A DNA stretch of 64,000 nt from Mycetocola lacteus (GCF_003667575.1 NZ_RCUY01000013.1:1-64000), one strand, 5' to 3'. Shown: positions 1-8,623, counted from the first letter of the stretch. Made by a program: numbers and translations. The notes: generated by a model from the sequence alone, not told the origin.

Positions 1-161
1 GACGCCGCCGTGTTGTCAAAGTGCCAGATGTTCATCGCGCTGCCCAGCACAAACAGCGCCGAGCCGATCATGAACAGGGCGCTCTGCCTGCTCAGGGTCG
101 GCACCAGGAACGGCAGCGAGGCCGGCTGTGCCTGGGGGAAGGGGGTGCTGCTCTGGGTCAT
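1..161 (-). CDS. N-terminal part of a small membrane protein, possibly YrhK-like
   Basis: Only the first 53 codons lie in the window; the rest runs off the left edge. The start is the ATG at 161, with a weak purine-rich stretch upstream. After a polar Gln/Pro-rich start, a hydrophobic segment reads LFMIGSALFVLGSAMNIWHF. The repeated GS..F pattern is seen in YrhK-domain membrane proteins, but so short a piece cannot settle the family. The gene lies downstream of glutamate decarboxylase on the same strand, beyond a strong hairpin, so it is probably transcribed separately. Confidence 0.45.
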   Translation of the reverse strand, partial: MTQSSTPFPQAQPASLPFLVPTLSRQSALFMIGSALFVLGSAMNIWHFDNTAA

Positions 162-185
162 GAGTGACGCTTTCTCTCTGCGAGT

Positions 186-227
186 CCCGGTCCCGCCCAC
201 ACGATCTGGGGTGTGGGCGGGACCGGG
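186..227 (-). terminator. Strong hairpin after gad
   Basis: A perfect 17-bp GC-rich inverted repeat (186-202 with 211-227) encloses an 8-nt loop. It lies downstream of gad and its duplicated tail and before the next gene on the same strand. No T-run follows on either strand, so this is a U-less hairpin terminator of the kind common in high-GC actinobacteria. Confidence 0.6.
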
Positions 228-231
228 AGGG

Positions 232-395
232 TGCCTAGTGAGCGAACGAGGTACGGGCCTTTTCGCGCGGACCCTCAGGTACGTGCGGCGGCATGCCTAG
301 TGAGCGAACGAGGTACGAGCCTTTTCGCGCGGACCCTCAGGTACGCGCTGCGGCATGCCTAGTGAGCGAACGAGGTACGGGCCTTTTCGCGCGGA
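232..395 (-). repeat. 62-bp tandem repeat made from the 3' end of gad
   Basis: Units begin at 232, 294 and 356. The third is the true 3' end of gad, encoding the last dozen codons and the stop; the first two repeat that tail plus about 24 bp downstream. Each copy still spells the PREKARTSFAH-stop tail with one or two base changes. Because gad stops in the third unit (first in gene order), the two extra copies lie in the 3' untranslated region. Confidence 0.9.
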
Positions 396-1759
396 ATCGG
401 TGCGTCCAGGTTCTCCAGGAACGCCACCTCCTCCTTGATCGCGGCCAGCAGCAGCTCGGCGAGGTCCTTGCTCAGTCCCAGGCGCACCACGATGCGCTGC
501 ACCACCAGGGCCGACAGGTCATCGGGCATCGGGTAGGCGGGCACCAGCCAGCCGCGCATGCGCAGGCGGTCGGCGAGGTCGTACAGGTCCCAGTTGCGCT
601 TACCCGGGTTCAGCTTCCAGGCGAACACCGGGATGGTGTCGCCGCGGCTGACCAGCGAGAACGGATCCAGCTTTTCGATCTCCGAGGACAGGTAGGTGGC
701 CACGTCGATCGAGTTCTGCTGCACCTCGCGGTATCCCTCGCGACCCAGACGTAGGAACTGGTAGTACTGCAGCAGCACCTGGGCACCGGGACGGGAGAAG
801 TTCAGGGCCAGGGTCGGCATGTCGCCGCCGAGGTAGCTCACGTGGAACACCAGGCTCTCCGGGCACACCTCCTTATTGCGCCAGACAACCCAGCCCACAC
901 CGGGGTAGACCAGGCCGTACTTGTGGCCCGAGGTGCTGATCGAGTTGACCCGCTCAACCGTGAAGTCCCACTCCAGGTCGGGCTGGCAGAACGGGGCGAC
1001 CATCGCGCCCGAGGCACCATCCACGTGGATGCGCACGTCGAGGCCGGTGGAGGCCTGGATCTCGTCGAGCTTGGCGGCGATCTCCTTAACCGGCTCGTAC
1101 AGGCCGGTGTAGGTCTGACCGAGGATCGCGACCACACCGATGGTGTTCTCGTCCACGTACTTTTCCAGCTCATAGCCATCGAGGACCAGGTGGTCCTCGG
1201 TGACCGGCACATAGCGGGCCTCAACATCCCAGTAGTTGCAGAACTTCTCCCAGACTACCTGCACGCCGGCGGAGAGGATCAGGTTGGGCTTCTCGGTGGA
1301 CTTTCCCTCGGCCCGGCGGCGCTCCTGCCAGAGACGCTTGAGCGCCAGGCCGCCGAGCATGCAGGCCTCGGAGGATCCGATGGTCGAGGTACCGATGGTG
1401 TTGTGCGGGTCCGGCACGTGCCAGAGGTTCCCGAGGATGCGCCAGCAGCGGTCCTCGATGGCCGCGGTGGCCGGGTACTCGTCCTTGTCGATCATGTTCT
1501 TGTCGGCGGCCTCGACATAGAGCTTGCCCGCGTTGTCATCCATCCAGGTGGAGACAAACGTCGCCAGGTTCAGGCGGGAGTTCCCATCCAGCATGGCCTC
1601 ATCGTGCACCAGCTGATACGCGGTGTCGCCGGACATCTGGTTCTCGGGAAGATCAAAGCGGGGCAGCACCGTGGCTTCACCCGGACGCGCAAACACGGGA
1701 TTGATCGAGATCTGCGACTCGTCCTCGCGTTCGGCGGCATTGCGATACAGCTCTGACAT
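359..1759 (-). CDS. gad: Glutamate decarboxylase
   Basis: A PLP-dependent group II decarboxylase converting glutamate to GABA and CO2, a cytoplasmic acid-resistance reaction that consumes a proton. Its 466 residues match the length of the E. coli enzyme. The PLP lysine is K280 in STSGHKYG, preceded by the cofactor-binding Asp247 in HVDGASG. The C-terminus ends SFAH, matching the E. coli SFKHT tail whose histidine closes the active site at neutral pH; here the histidine is the very last residue. AAAGGA precedes the ATG at 1759 at good spacing. No glutamate/GABA antiporter gene is adjacent, so an acid-resistance role needs a partner elsewhere. The coding tail is duplicated downstream of the stop. 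Confidence 0.95.
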   Translation of the reverse strand: MSELYRNAAEREDESQISINPVFARPGEATVLPRFDLPENQMSGDTAYQLVHDEAMLDGNSRLNLATFVSTWMDDNAGKLYVEAADKNMIDKDEYPATAAIEDRCWRILGNLWHVPDPHNTIGTSTIGSSEACMLGGLALKRLWQERRRAEGKSTEKPNLILSAGVQVVWEKFCNYWDVEARYVPVTEDHLVLDGYELEKYVDENTIGVVAILGQTYTGLYEPVKEIAAKLDEIQASTGLDVRIHVDGASGAMVAPFCQPDLEWDFTVERVNSISTSGHKYGLVYPGVGWVVWRNKEVCPESLVFHVSYLGGDMPTLALNFSRPGAQVLLQYYQFLRLGREGYREVQQNSIDVATYLSSEIEKLDPFSLVSRGDTIPVFAWKLNPGKRNWDLYDLADRLRMRGWLVPAYPMPDDLSALVVQRIVVRLGLSKDLAELLLAAIKEEVAFLENLDAPIPREKARTSFAH

Positions 1760-1831
1760 GGTGGTCCTTTCTGATTGACGGAAAAGCTCGCGACACTAAA
1801 TTCTGAGAAAAACGCTGCAGGGCACTGCCCG

Positions 1832-3778
1832 CTACACCTCGATGGGTGGGTAGAGCCGGTCCATGTTGTACTGGCGGTTTCGACGCGCGGCCCAGGTGGA
1901 CACCGCCAGGAACACCAGCGTGAGTGCCCCGATCACGGCGAGCGCGACCCCGAATCGATAGTCGATCCCGCCCATGATCAGCTGTCTGAGCCCGGTCACG
2001 GTATAGGTCATCGGGTCGAAGGGGTGCAGCCACTGGAACAGCGGACTGGTGGTCTGGACCGGGTAGATGCCGCCCGCCGAGGTGAGCATCACCATCAGCA
2101 GGGCCAGGGTGGCCACGCGGCCCACCGCCGCTCCGAAGAGGGCATTGAGCATCTGGATCATCGCCAGGAACATCGCGGACATCAACCACATGAACGCCAG
2201 CGTGCCGATCGGATACTCGGGTTTGAGTCCCAGCCCGAAGTAGATCACCAGGAACAGGATTGTGCCCTGGATTCCGCCCACCGCGAGGGTGGGCATGAAC
2301 GAGGCCAGCACGGTGCGGAAGGATCCCAACCCCTGCGCCAACGGACGTGCCTGAAGCGGGGTGAAGAGCATCCAGGCGATAATGCTGCCCACAAACAGGG
2401 CGAGTCCGAGGAAGAAGGGCGCAAAGCCGTAGGCGAAGGTTTTGGCCTCGTGCTCGGTCTTCTCGAGCAGCTTGACCGGTTCGGCCAGCGTCTGGATCAC
2501 GCTGCGCTCCTGGTCCTTCCCCCACTTGGGAATCAGGCTCAGGCCGGTCTTGGCGGCCTCGGCCAGCTGCTCGGTTCCGGCGGCCAGCTTGGGGGTGCCC
2601 TCGGCCAGGGTGTTCGCCCCGGCGCTGAGTTCCCCGAGTCCGGTGCGGAGCTGGTCGGCACCGCTGCGCAGCTGATCGGCACCGCTGCGGGCCTTGTTCA
2701 GGTCGCCGACAACCTGATCGTTTTCGATGGCCTGTAGTACCACGTTGAACTGGGTGCCCGGGCTGTTGAGCTGGCCGGCCAGCAGGTTGGTGTCCCGCCG
2801 TACCTCGGCAATGGTGGTGTTCGCCTGGGCTACCTGAGGGTTCGCGGCGATCGAGTTGCGCACACCCTGGATCTGGTCGGCCAGGCCGCCCTCCCCCTTG
2901 GCGCGCAGGTCGGCGATCACGGCGTCCAGATCCTGGGCGGCCTTCTGCTGTGTGGCGGCCGCATCGTTGAGCAGCGTGGCCGCGGTGTTGACACCCGCGT
3001 CGATGCGCTGCACGGCCGAGCGGACCTCGGCACCGGAAATGCCCGATCCCTGGACCAGGCCCTGAGCCTTACCGATGATGCCGTCCAGCCCGGTCACGAT
3101 CTCGTCCACCGCCCCGGCCAGCTTGTCGCTCCCGTCCTTCGCGGTCACCAGGTTGGTCGCGAGTTCCTGCGCGCCCTGGTTGGCCTGCTGCATGCCGGAG
3201 TTCAGGGTGTCCACCCCGTTGGCCGCCTGGATGAGCTTGGGAATAGCTCCCTTGGCCCCGTCCAGTGCGGCTTCAAACACCTGGCTCCCCACCTGGGCAC
3301 TGACCTGGTTGATGACCTCCTCGGCGGCGTCCTGACCGATCACGGTGGAGAGGTAGTTGTTGGTTTCGTCGTAGGTGAAGATCAGGTCCGCCGAGCGCGG
3401 GTTATCTCCCGAGACCGAGGCGATGGCGGTGGAGAAGTCCGCGGGGATCGTGATCGTGAAGTCGTACTTGCCGTGGGACAGTCCGGTTTTGGCCTCCTCC
3501 TCGCTCACCTCGATCAGGTTGAGCTGCTTGGAGTCGATCAGCCCCTTGACCACCTGCGGACCGGCATGAATGCGCTGTTTGCCGGCATCCGCCCCGGTGT
3601 CCAGGTTCACGATCGCCACGGGGACCTTGTCCACGTTGCCAAACGGGTTCCAGAAGGCCCAGAGGTAGAGTGCGCCGTACATCAGCGGCATGATCAGGAT
3701 GACCAGCAGGGCCAGCCGAGGCATGGTCCCGCGGTAGTACCGTTTGAAATCGCTTCCCGGGGAGAATGCGGCGATCAT
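1832..3778 (-). CDS. YhgE/Pip-family membrane protein (ABC-2 type exporter subunit)
   Basis: A 648-residue protein with one N-terminal membrane helix (about residues 20-42), a long extracytoplasmic region and about six C-terminal helices (about 440-635), the usual YhgE/Pip layout with an ABC-2-like membrane domain. The region around residues 350-410 holds heptad-like ADQLRSGADQLRTG repeats, probably coiled coil. Relatives include the phage infection protein Pip and ESX-type secretion membrane proteins; the substrate cannot be told from sequence. Its ATG overlaps the stop of the upstream ABC-like gene in an ATGA, so the two are translationally coupled and likely form one complex. Confidence 0.85.
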   Translation of the reverse strand: MIAAFSPGSDFKRYYRGTMPRLALLVILIMPLMYGALYLWAFWNPFGNVDKVPVAIVNLDTGADAGKQRIHAGPQVVKGLIDSKQLNLIEVSEEEAKTGLSHGKYDFTITIPADFSTAIASVSGDNPRSADLIFTYDETNNYLSTVIGQDAAEEVINQVSAQVGSQVFEAALDGAKGAIPKLIQAANGVDTLNSGMQQANQGAQELATNLVTAKDGSDKLAGAVDEIVTGLDGIIGKAQGLVQGSGISGAEVRSAVQRIDAGVNTAATLLNDAAATQQKAAQDLDAVIADLRAKGEGGLADQIQGVRNSIAANPQVAQANTTIAEVRRDTNLLAGQLNSPGTQFNVVLQAIENDQVVGDLNKARSGADQLRSGADQLRTGLGELSAGANTLAEGTPKLAAGTEQLAEAAKTGLSLIPKWGKDQERSVIQTLAEPVKLLEKTEHEAKTFAYGFAPFFLGLALFVGSIIAWMLFTPLQARPLAQGLGSFRTVLASFMPTLAVGGIQGTILFLVIYFGLGLKPEYPIGTLAFMWLMSAMFLAMIQMLNALFGAAVGRVATLALLMVMLTSAGGIYPVQTTSPLFQWLHPFDPMTYTVTGLRQLIMGGIDYRFGVALAVIGALTLVFLAVSTWAARRNRQYNMDRLYPPIEV

Positions 3779-4623
3779 CGGGCTTCCTCAACTTCCTCGA
3801 GGGCCAGGCTCACAAACTGTTGGTTGGTGAGATTGGGCACCTCCACGTAGTCATCGGCGATCACCGAACCGCGTCGGCCGTTGACATCGGCGGTGATCAC
3901 CGTCTGTTCTGTGCCCAGCGCGATCAGGCGCTCCAGGAGCTTTTCCGAGGCCTGGTCGCTGGAGAGGTTGTCCACCCCGCCCACCACGAGCAGCTCGGGT
4001 TTGCGCACGTTGGCCGCGGCGATGCGGAACAGCGCGGCTGTCAGTTCGGGGAGCTCCTCGACCATATCGTCGAGGCCGGGCAGTGCCAGATCGCCAAAGA
4101 CCGGGCGGCACATGCGCTCCAGATCCTCCTCGCGGGCGACGCGGACCCAGCGATACCAGGGAGCACCCCAGCGCAGCTGCTCGGTCACGATGTCGCGGAC
4201 GCGGATGGCCTGCACCACCTCGTCCACCTCATCGATCCAGCCCAGGGCGGCGTTTTTGAAGAGGTGACCGGGATTGTTGTTCAGCCCGAAGGAGACCACG
4301 GTGCCGCTTGAGGCACGCATACGGCCGGCAAGGGTCAGCAGCAGCGCGGTTCGACCGCGTCCGCCGTGGCCCACCAGGACGGTGGTGCCCCCGCGCTTGA
4401 CCGAGAAGTTCACCGGCCCAAAAATGTGTCCCCAGGAGGCGCGCACGCTGACCTCGGAGAGGGTGAGCAGGTTGTCGGGACTCGCCCCGTGTCGGCCGTG
4501 AGGCTCTGCGGCCTCATGCATGTCCCGGGACTGCCGTTCCTGGGCCTCGATGATCGCCGTTTCGACGGTTTCCACGGGCGGCTCGGCTTCGTGCTGGCCG
4601 CCGTGTGCCGGGTGTGAACTCAT
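3775..4623 (-). CDS. Degenerate ABC-type ATP-binding protein, partner of YhgE/Pip
   Basis: A 282-residue protein with a charged N-terminal extension (about 50 residues) and an ABC nucleotide-binding fold. The Walker A region reads GHGGRGRT (residues 85-92), so the invariant lysine is Arg91. The signature LSGGQ is unrecognisable (around ELPELTAAL), and the Walker B end reads VVGGVDNLS without the usual DE. It may therefore bind nucleotide weakly or act as a non-hydrolysing partner of the coupled YhgE/Pip protein. The ATG at 4623 was chosen because GAGG lies nine bases upstream; a GTG three codons earlier is possible. Confidence 0.75.
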   Translation of the reverse strand: MSSHPAHGGQHEAEPPVETVETAIIEAQERQSRDMHEAAEPHGRHGASPDNLLTLSEVSVRASWGHIFGPVNFSVKRGGTTVLVGHGGRGRTALLLTLAGRMRASSGTVVSFGLNNNPGHLFKNAALGWIDEVDEVVQAIRVRDIVTEQLRWGAPWYRWVRVAREEDLERMCRPVFGDLALPGLDDMVEELPELTAALFRIAAANVRKPELLVVGGVDNLSSDQASEKLLERLIALGTEQTVITADVNGRRGSVIADDYVEVPNLTNQQFVSLALEEVEEAR

Positions 4624-5003
4624 CGTGCGCACCCTCGACCCGCGCGAGGCCCACGGCCTCGAATTTGACCAGAATTGCGCGCTACAAATGCGCCGGCCTG
4701 AGCCAGTTCCCCCATTGAATACGATCCATTCTCGGGATGTTTCCCCATCAAAGTCCGATCAACGTACCATCGTTTCGCGACAGGAAGATAGAACTATCTT
4801 TTTGGAGGTTTTTCCGATATTTTCCCGGACCGAACCACTTTTTATTGTTGGTCTCAGACAAAAAAGGGCGGAATTCTTTCGGTCCCCTCGACGAGCCCCG
4901 CGGGCATGGGGGACAAAATATTGATGCCACAATCCGACGTCACCGCGGGATCTCCCCTCGCCATACTCGCCCCGGCGCGGGATACCCCGGGATTCGGGCA
5001 CAC
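4624..5003. other. AT-richer intergenic region, no gene seen
   Basis: About 380 bp between the ABC-like gene and the amidase terminator. It is clearly richer in A/T than its surroundings, especially 4760-4870. It should contain the promoter of the ABC/YhgE pair, but no hexamer pair stands out. The short open frames here have no ribosome site and no recognisable product. Confidence 0.5.
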
Positions 5004-5046
5004 AAAAATGCCCCACGCGGGAGAAGGCTCTCGCGCGTGGGGCATT
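5004..5046 (-). terminator. Rho-independent terminator of the amidase gene
   Basis: A perfect 13-bp stem (5007-5019 with 5034-5046), with a small inner stem in the loop, is followed on the minus strand by a T-run (the A-run at 5004-5008 on the plus strand). It lies 37 bp after the amidase stop. Confidence 0.85.
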
Positions 5047-5082
5047 CATGGGGGACAAATTCCCCGACGGCCGGCTTGACCG

Positions 5083-6579
5083 TTAGGCGAAGTCGGCGGG
5101 CACCCGTTCGTGCCAGCCAATTCGATTCTCCAGCTGCGCGCCAAGGCTCAGCAGGGTTAATTCGTCGCCGGGGCGACCGATCAGCTGAATCGCCGCGGGC
5201 AGACCCTGCGCATCCTGGCTGACCGGCAGCGCGATGCCCGGCAGCCCGGTAGCGTTCACAAACGAGGTCCAGGGCGAGTACAGCACCTGCTGTTCGAAGC
5301 TCAGGTCGGGATCGGTCTGGCTGTACCAGTCCAGAGTCCGCGGGCTCTGACCGAGCGCCGGGGTGAGGATCGCGTCAAACCCGGCGAACTGATCGATCAC
5401 GTCGCGTTCGAAGCGCGCGAAGAAGCCCAGGGCGGCGATCAGATCCGTTGCGCGCACCTCCTTGCCCGACTCGCGCAGCTGCGCGGTCACCGGCTCCAGC
5501 AGCGCCTCGGCCCCCTCGGGCAGCGGGGCGGCCGCCGGGAAGCTGCGCCACAGGGTGCGGAAGGCGTTGGAGTATCCGGCACTGCGTTCCAGCGGAATCT
5601 CGGTGAGTACGTGGCCGAGGGCACGCAGGTGCTCGATGCCCTCGGAAAAGGCCAGTTCACCGGACTCGTCCAGGCCGATCGAGTACTCATCCGCCCACGG
5701 AGAATCGCGCAGGATGCCGATGCGGAACCGGCCGTGCGGGGTGTCGGCGGCGCGCAGCAGCGCACCGGGTTCCAGCTCGGGGGCGCGCAGCGCGAAGCGG
5801 GCGGGGGCCGGGGTGCCGATCATGCCCTCGAGCAGCAGTGCCGCATCGCCCACGGTGCGGGCGATCGGACCGGCCACACCCAGTCCGCCCACGCTGCCGA
5901 TGCCCGATCCGCCGGGGACGCGGCCGCGGGAGGGCTTGAGCCCCACCAGGCCGGTCGCTGCGGCGGGAATGCGGATCGAGCCGCCCCCGTCCGATCCCGG
6001 AGCAAAGGGCAGCAGTCGGGCAGCCACCGCGGCGGCCGCTCCCCCGCTGGAGCCACCGGCGTGCAGGCTGCGGTCCCAGGGGTTGCGGGCAGGACCCGCG
6101 ACCAGGTTGTCGGTGAAGCCGTGCTGCCCGAACTCGGGGGTGTTGGTTTTACCGAGGCTGATCGCGCCGGCGGCATCCACGGCCTCGACGATCTCGTCAC
6201 TCTGCTCCGATACCACCCCGGCAAACACCCGCGAGCCATAGCTGGTGGGCAGCCCGGCACGGGCCTCCAGGTCCTTATCGGCCAGCGGCAGGCCCCAGAG
6301 CACCTGGTCGGGGCTCTCCCCGGGGGATTCGATTCGGAAGTGCTCGGGATCGCTCAGACTAAACGAGCCGGTGGGGGTGGAACGGGGGTGCCCGGTGGCC
6401 TCCAGCGCGGCGGCGCGCTCGCGGGCACCGTCGGCATCCACCACGATGAACGCGCCGATGGACGCACCGTGCTTCTCGATGCGATCCAGGTAGTGCTCCA
6501 CCAGCTCACTCGGACGCAGGGCGCCGGTTCGCAGCAGGAAGCTCTGTTCACGGGCGGTAAGTTCGTGCAGCTGTGCCAT
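5083..6579 (-). CDS. Amidase (amidase signature family)
   Basis: A 498-residue amidase of the GatA/FAAH superfamily, hydrolysing an unidentified amide in the cytoplasm. The Ser-cisSer-Lys triad is visible: K102 in PLADKD, the serine pair in AGGSSGG (about 177-178) and the nucleophile S201 in GGGSIRIPA. No GatB or GatC gene is nearby, so it is not the tRNA amidotransferase subunit. A TAGGCT hexamer (6586-6591) lies exactly 6 nt before the ATG, so transcription probably begins at the start codon (leaderless). The gene is monocistronic, ending in a good terminator. Confidence 0.9.
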   Translation of the reverse strand: MAQLHELTAREQSFLLRTGALRPSELVEHYLDRIEKHGASIGAFIVVDADGARERAAALEATGHPRSTPTGSFSLSDPEHFRIESPGESPDQVLWGLPLADKDLEARAGLPTSYGSRVFAGVVSEQSDEIVEAVDAAGAISLGKTNTPEFGQHGFTDNLVAGPARNPWDRSLHAGGSSGGAAAAVAARLLPFAPGSDGGGSIRIPAAATGLVGLKPSRGRVPGGSGIGSVGGLGVAGPIARTVGDAALLLEGMIGTPAPARFALRAPELEPGALLRAADTPHGRFRIGILRDSPWADEYSIGLDESGELAFSEGIEHLRALGHVLTEIPLERSAGYSNAFRTLWRSFPAAAPLPEGAEALLEPVTAQLRESGKEVRATDLIAALGFFARFERDVIDQFAGFDAILTPALGQSPRTLDWYSQTDPDLSFEQQVLYSPWTSFVNATGLPGIALPVSQDAQGLPAAIQLIGRPGDELTLLSLGAQLENRIGWHERVPADFA

Positions 6580-6617
6580 GTCCCCAGCCTATTCCGGTTT
6601 CGAGTTTGGTGCACACG

Positions 6618-7217
6618 CTAGGAGCGCAGGCCCCGGGCCACCAGCGCCTCGCCCAGTTCGTCGGCGAAGCGCATCGTGTGGACCAGCAGCGGCACCACAA
6701 ATGTGCGCGGGCCCGGGCGCACCCCGCGGGCGCGGTGAGCGGTGATGATGTCCCGGGCAAAGCCCAGGATCACCGGGATCACGGTGATGGTCAGTGCCAG
6801 CAGCAGCGCTATCCGATCGGCCCGCACCCCGATCTTCGACAGCGGGGTGAGGCCACGCTCGATCGCGTCGAGCATTGCCGAGGTCTGCGTGGTCAGGCTG
6901 ATCAGCGCCGCGCACAGAATCACCAGCAGGATCCGGGTGGTGGTGATCGTCGCCGCCTGCCAGGGCACAAAGATCAGCTGAAACACCCCGGTGAAAACGA
7001 TCAGCATCCAGACCATCCGCACCTGACGCCAGAGCCCGGAAAACCCGAGCCCGGCAATCAGGTATCCGGCAACCACGATGGCCGCCGCGATACCGAGGGT
7101 CCACAGCGTGTGTGGAAAGATCGAGATGACCAGAACCAGCACCCCAATCAGAGCGAGCTTGCGTCCCGCGGGCATCCGGTGCAGCGGGCTGGTGCCCGGG
7201 CGATAGAGGGAGATCAC
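6618..7217 (-). CDS. bioN: ECF transporter T subunit, biotin type
   Basis: A 199-residue membrane protein of the CbiQ/EcfT family with about five hydrophobic segments. It couples the ATPase to the substrate-binding S component. Two Ala-Arg-Gly coupling motifs lie near the C-terminus: AHRARG and ALVARG. The start is a GTG overlapping the TGA of bioM (GTGA), so it is translated in step with it. Position after bioY and bioM assigns it to biotin rather than cobalt. Confidence 0.88.
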   Translation of the reverse strand: MISLYRPGTSPLHRMPAGRKLALIGVLVLVISIFPHTLWTLGIAAAIVVAGYLIAGLGFSGLWRQVRMVWMLIVFTGVFQLIFVPWQAATITTTRILLVILCAALISLTTQTSAMLDAIERGLTPLSKIGVRADRIALLLALTITVIPVILGFARDIITAHRARGVRPGPRTFVVPLLVHTMRFADELGEALVARGLRS

Positions 7218-7900
7218 GCGTAGGCCTCGCTGTAGCGGGTGATGATCTCGGCCGGATCGCCGTGCTCAAGCAGGCGTCCGTCCTCGAAGCGCAGCACCAC
7301 GTCGCAGCGCGCGGCGAGGTCGAGATCGTGAGTGACCAGGACCAGCTGCGGTACCCGTTCGGAGAACAGGTGGTCGATGATCAGCCTCCGGTTGCGGGCA
7401 TCCAACAGCGCGGTGGGTTCATCGGCGATCACCAAGTCCGGCCGGGTGATCAGCACCGCACACAGCGCCAGCAGCTGTTTCTGCCCGCCCGAGAGCTCGT
7501 GCGCGGGTGCGTCGGCCAGCGCGCTCAGTCCGAATACCTCTAGCTCGGCGGCCACCCGCGCGGCGATTTCGGCCTTGGGCACCCCGCGACCGCGTAGTGA
7601 GAACGCCACGTCCTCAGCCACGGTGGGCATGATGATCTGCGCATCCGGGTTGGCAAACACGAACCCTGCGATCTGGCGCACCCGGGCGGCCTCGGCGCTC
7701 GGGTTGATCCCGTGCACGCGCACCTCCCCGGCACCGGGCAGGACGAGCGCGTTGAGCATCCGGGCGAAGGTCGACTTGCCCGAGCCGTTGAGCCCGATGA
7801 TGCCGATCCGCGCCTGGGTCAGCGTGATCGTCACATCCCGCAGCGCATCGTGGTCGCCAAAGCGCACGCCGACCCGGTCAAAGGTGATGGTACCCGCCAC
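7214..7900 (-). CDS. bioM: ECF transporter ATP-binding subunit, biotin type
   Basis: A 228-residue ABC ATPase energising biotin uptake. Walker A is GLNGSGKST (36-44), the signature ELSGGQ is intact, Walker B reads DLVIADEPT and the switch histidine is in VTHDLD. It starts at a GTG only three bases after the bioY stop and overlaps bioN, giving the order bioY-bioM-bioN typical of actinobacteria. Confidence 0.9.
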   Translation of the reverse strand: MAGTITFDRVGVRFGDHDALRDVTITLTQARIGIIGLNGSGKSTFARMLNALVLPGAGEVRVHGINPSAEAARVRQIAGFVFANPDAQIIMPTVAEDVAFSLRGRGVPKAEIAARVAAELEVFGLSALADAPAHELSGGQKQLLALCAVLITRPDLVIADEPTALLDARNRRLIIDHLFSERVPQLVLVTHDLDLAARCDVVLRFEDGRLLEHGDPAEIITRYSEAYA

Positions 7901-7903
7901 GCG

Positions 7904-8542
7904 CTAGGCCTGCGGGGTGGTGGGGGCGGATTCGTTCACGGAGGTAACTGTATCCGACGATGCCGACGGGCGGCGCGAGGTTTGCCCGAACGCACGCGGG
8001 TAGGCCCGCCAGAGCGCGAGGGTCAGCGCGACGGCGATCACGGCCTTAATCAGGTCGCCGGGGAGGAAGAGCAGGCTGGAGAGGAAGGTCGGCCCGAAGC
8101 CCAGGCCGGTGATGCCCGCCTGGAAGGGGATGCCGAACGCATAGATGGTGACGATGCCGCCGAGTACCACGCCGATCGAGGTACGCAGGATCGTGGGGCG
8201 GCGGCGGTCGGCCCGCACGATCAGGCCGATCACGATAACTCCGGCGATCCAACCGATCAGGTAGCCCACGCTCGGCCCGACAAAGACACCGGCGCCGCCG
8301 CGCCCGCCGGCGAGAACCGGAAGTCCGGCAAAGGCCAGCAGCTCCAGCACCAGCACGGCTGCCGCGCCACGCCAGGGGCCGAGGATGGTACCGGCGAGCA
8401 TCACACCGAGGGTCTGCGCGGTGATCGGGACGGCCCCGCCAAACGCGGCGATGGCCGGGGGCATGCCGAGGACCGCGATCAGCGCGGCGAAGACGGCGAT
8501 GCGGGCGAGGTCTGCGCCACCAAACGAGGTACGGGTGGTCAT
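7904..8542 (-). CDS. bioY: Biotin transporter substrate-binding subunit
   Basis: BioY is the membrane S component that captures biotin. This 212-residue protein has about six hydrophobic helices and the BioY-type GPSVGYLIGW stretch. The start at 8542 is preferred because GAAGGA lies five to six bases upstream; an in-frame ATG 18 codons earlier would place the operators inside the coding region. The gene heads bioYMN and is divergent from the putative regulator bioQ, with two palindromic operators between. Confidence 0.92.
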   Translation of the reverse strand: MTTRTSFGGADLARIAVFAALIAVLGMPPAIAAFGGAVPITAQTLGVMLAGTILGPWRGAAAVLVLELLAFAGLPVLAGGRGGAGVFVGPSVGYLIGWIAGVIVIGLIVRADRRRPTILRTSIGVVLGGIVTIYAFGIPFQAGITGLGFGPTFLSSLLFLPGDLIKAVIAVALTLALWRAYPRAFGQTSRRPSASSDTVTSVNESAPTTPQA

Positions 8543-8567
8543 GGGGATCCTTCCGACGGGGAGTGCC

Positions 8568-8595
8568 TGAACGGTGTTCTCCTGAACGGTGTTCA
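8568..8595. promoter_or_regulatory. Tandem BioQ-type operators between bioY and bioQ
   Basis: Two sites 15 bp apart: TGAACGGTGTTCT (8568-8580) and TGAACGGTGTTCA (8583-8595). The second is a perfect TGAAC-N3-GTTCA palindrome. A third half-site, GTGTTCA, follows at about 8600. As I recall, BioQ repressors of corynebacteria and mycobacteria bind a TGAAC-N3 type palindrome, which fits a biotin-responsive switch acting on both divergent genes. Confidence 0.8.
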
Positions 8596-8609
8596 TGTGG
8601 TGTTCACTG

Positions 8610-8617
8610 AGTATAGT
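8610..8617. promoter_or_regulatory. Overlapping divergent -10 elements of bioY and bioQ
   Basis: TATAGT (8612-8617, plus strand) lies 6 nt before the bioQ ATG, giving a leaderless transcript. On the minus strand TATACT (8615-8610) is placed to drive bioY across the operators. A repressor bound at the operators would block both. Confidence 0.6.
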
Positions 8618-8623
8618 ATGACC

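Noticed and set aside
232..395. CRISPR array
   Set aside because: Only three tandem units with no unique spacers; the units are copies of the gad 3' end.
842..1756. A 304-codon plus-strand frame opposite glutamate decarboxylase
   Set aside because: Antisense shadow of a clearly real gene in high-GC DNA.
4748..4930. 60-codon frames in the AT-rich region before the amidase terminator
   Set aside because: No ribosome site, no coding-like codon pattern, overlapping frames on both strands.
7712..8623. The open frame extending the bioQ regulator upstream over bioY
   Set aside because: The TetR homology starts at 8624, and the upstream part is antisense to bioY and bioM.
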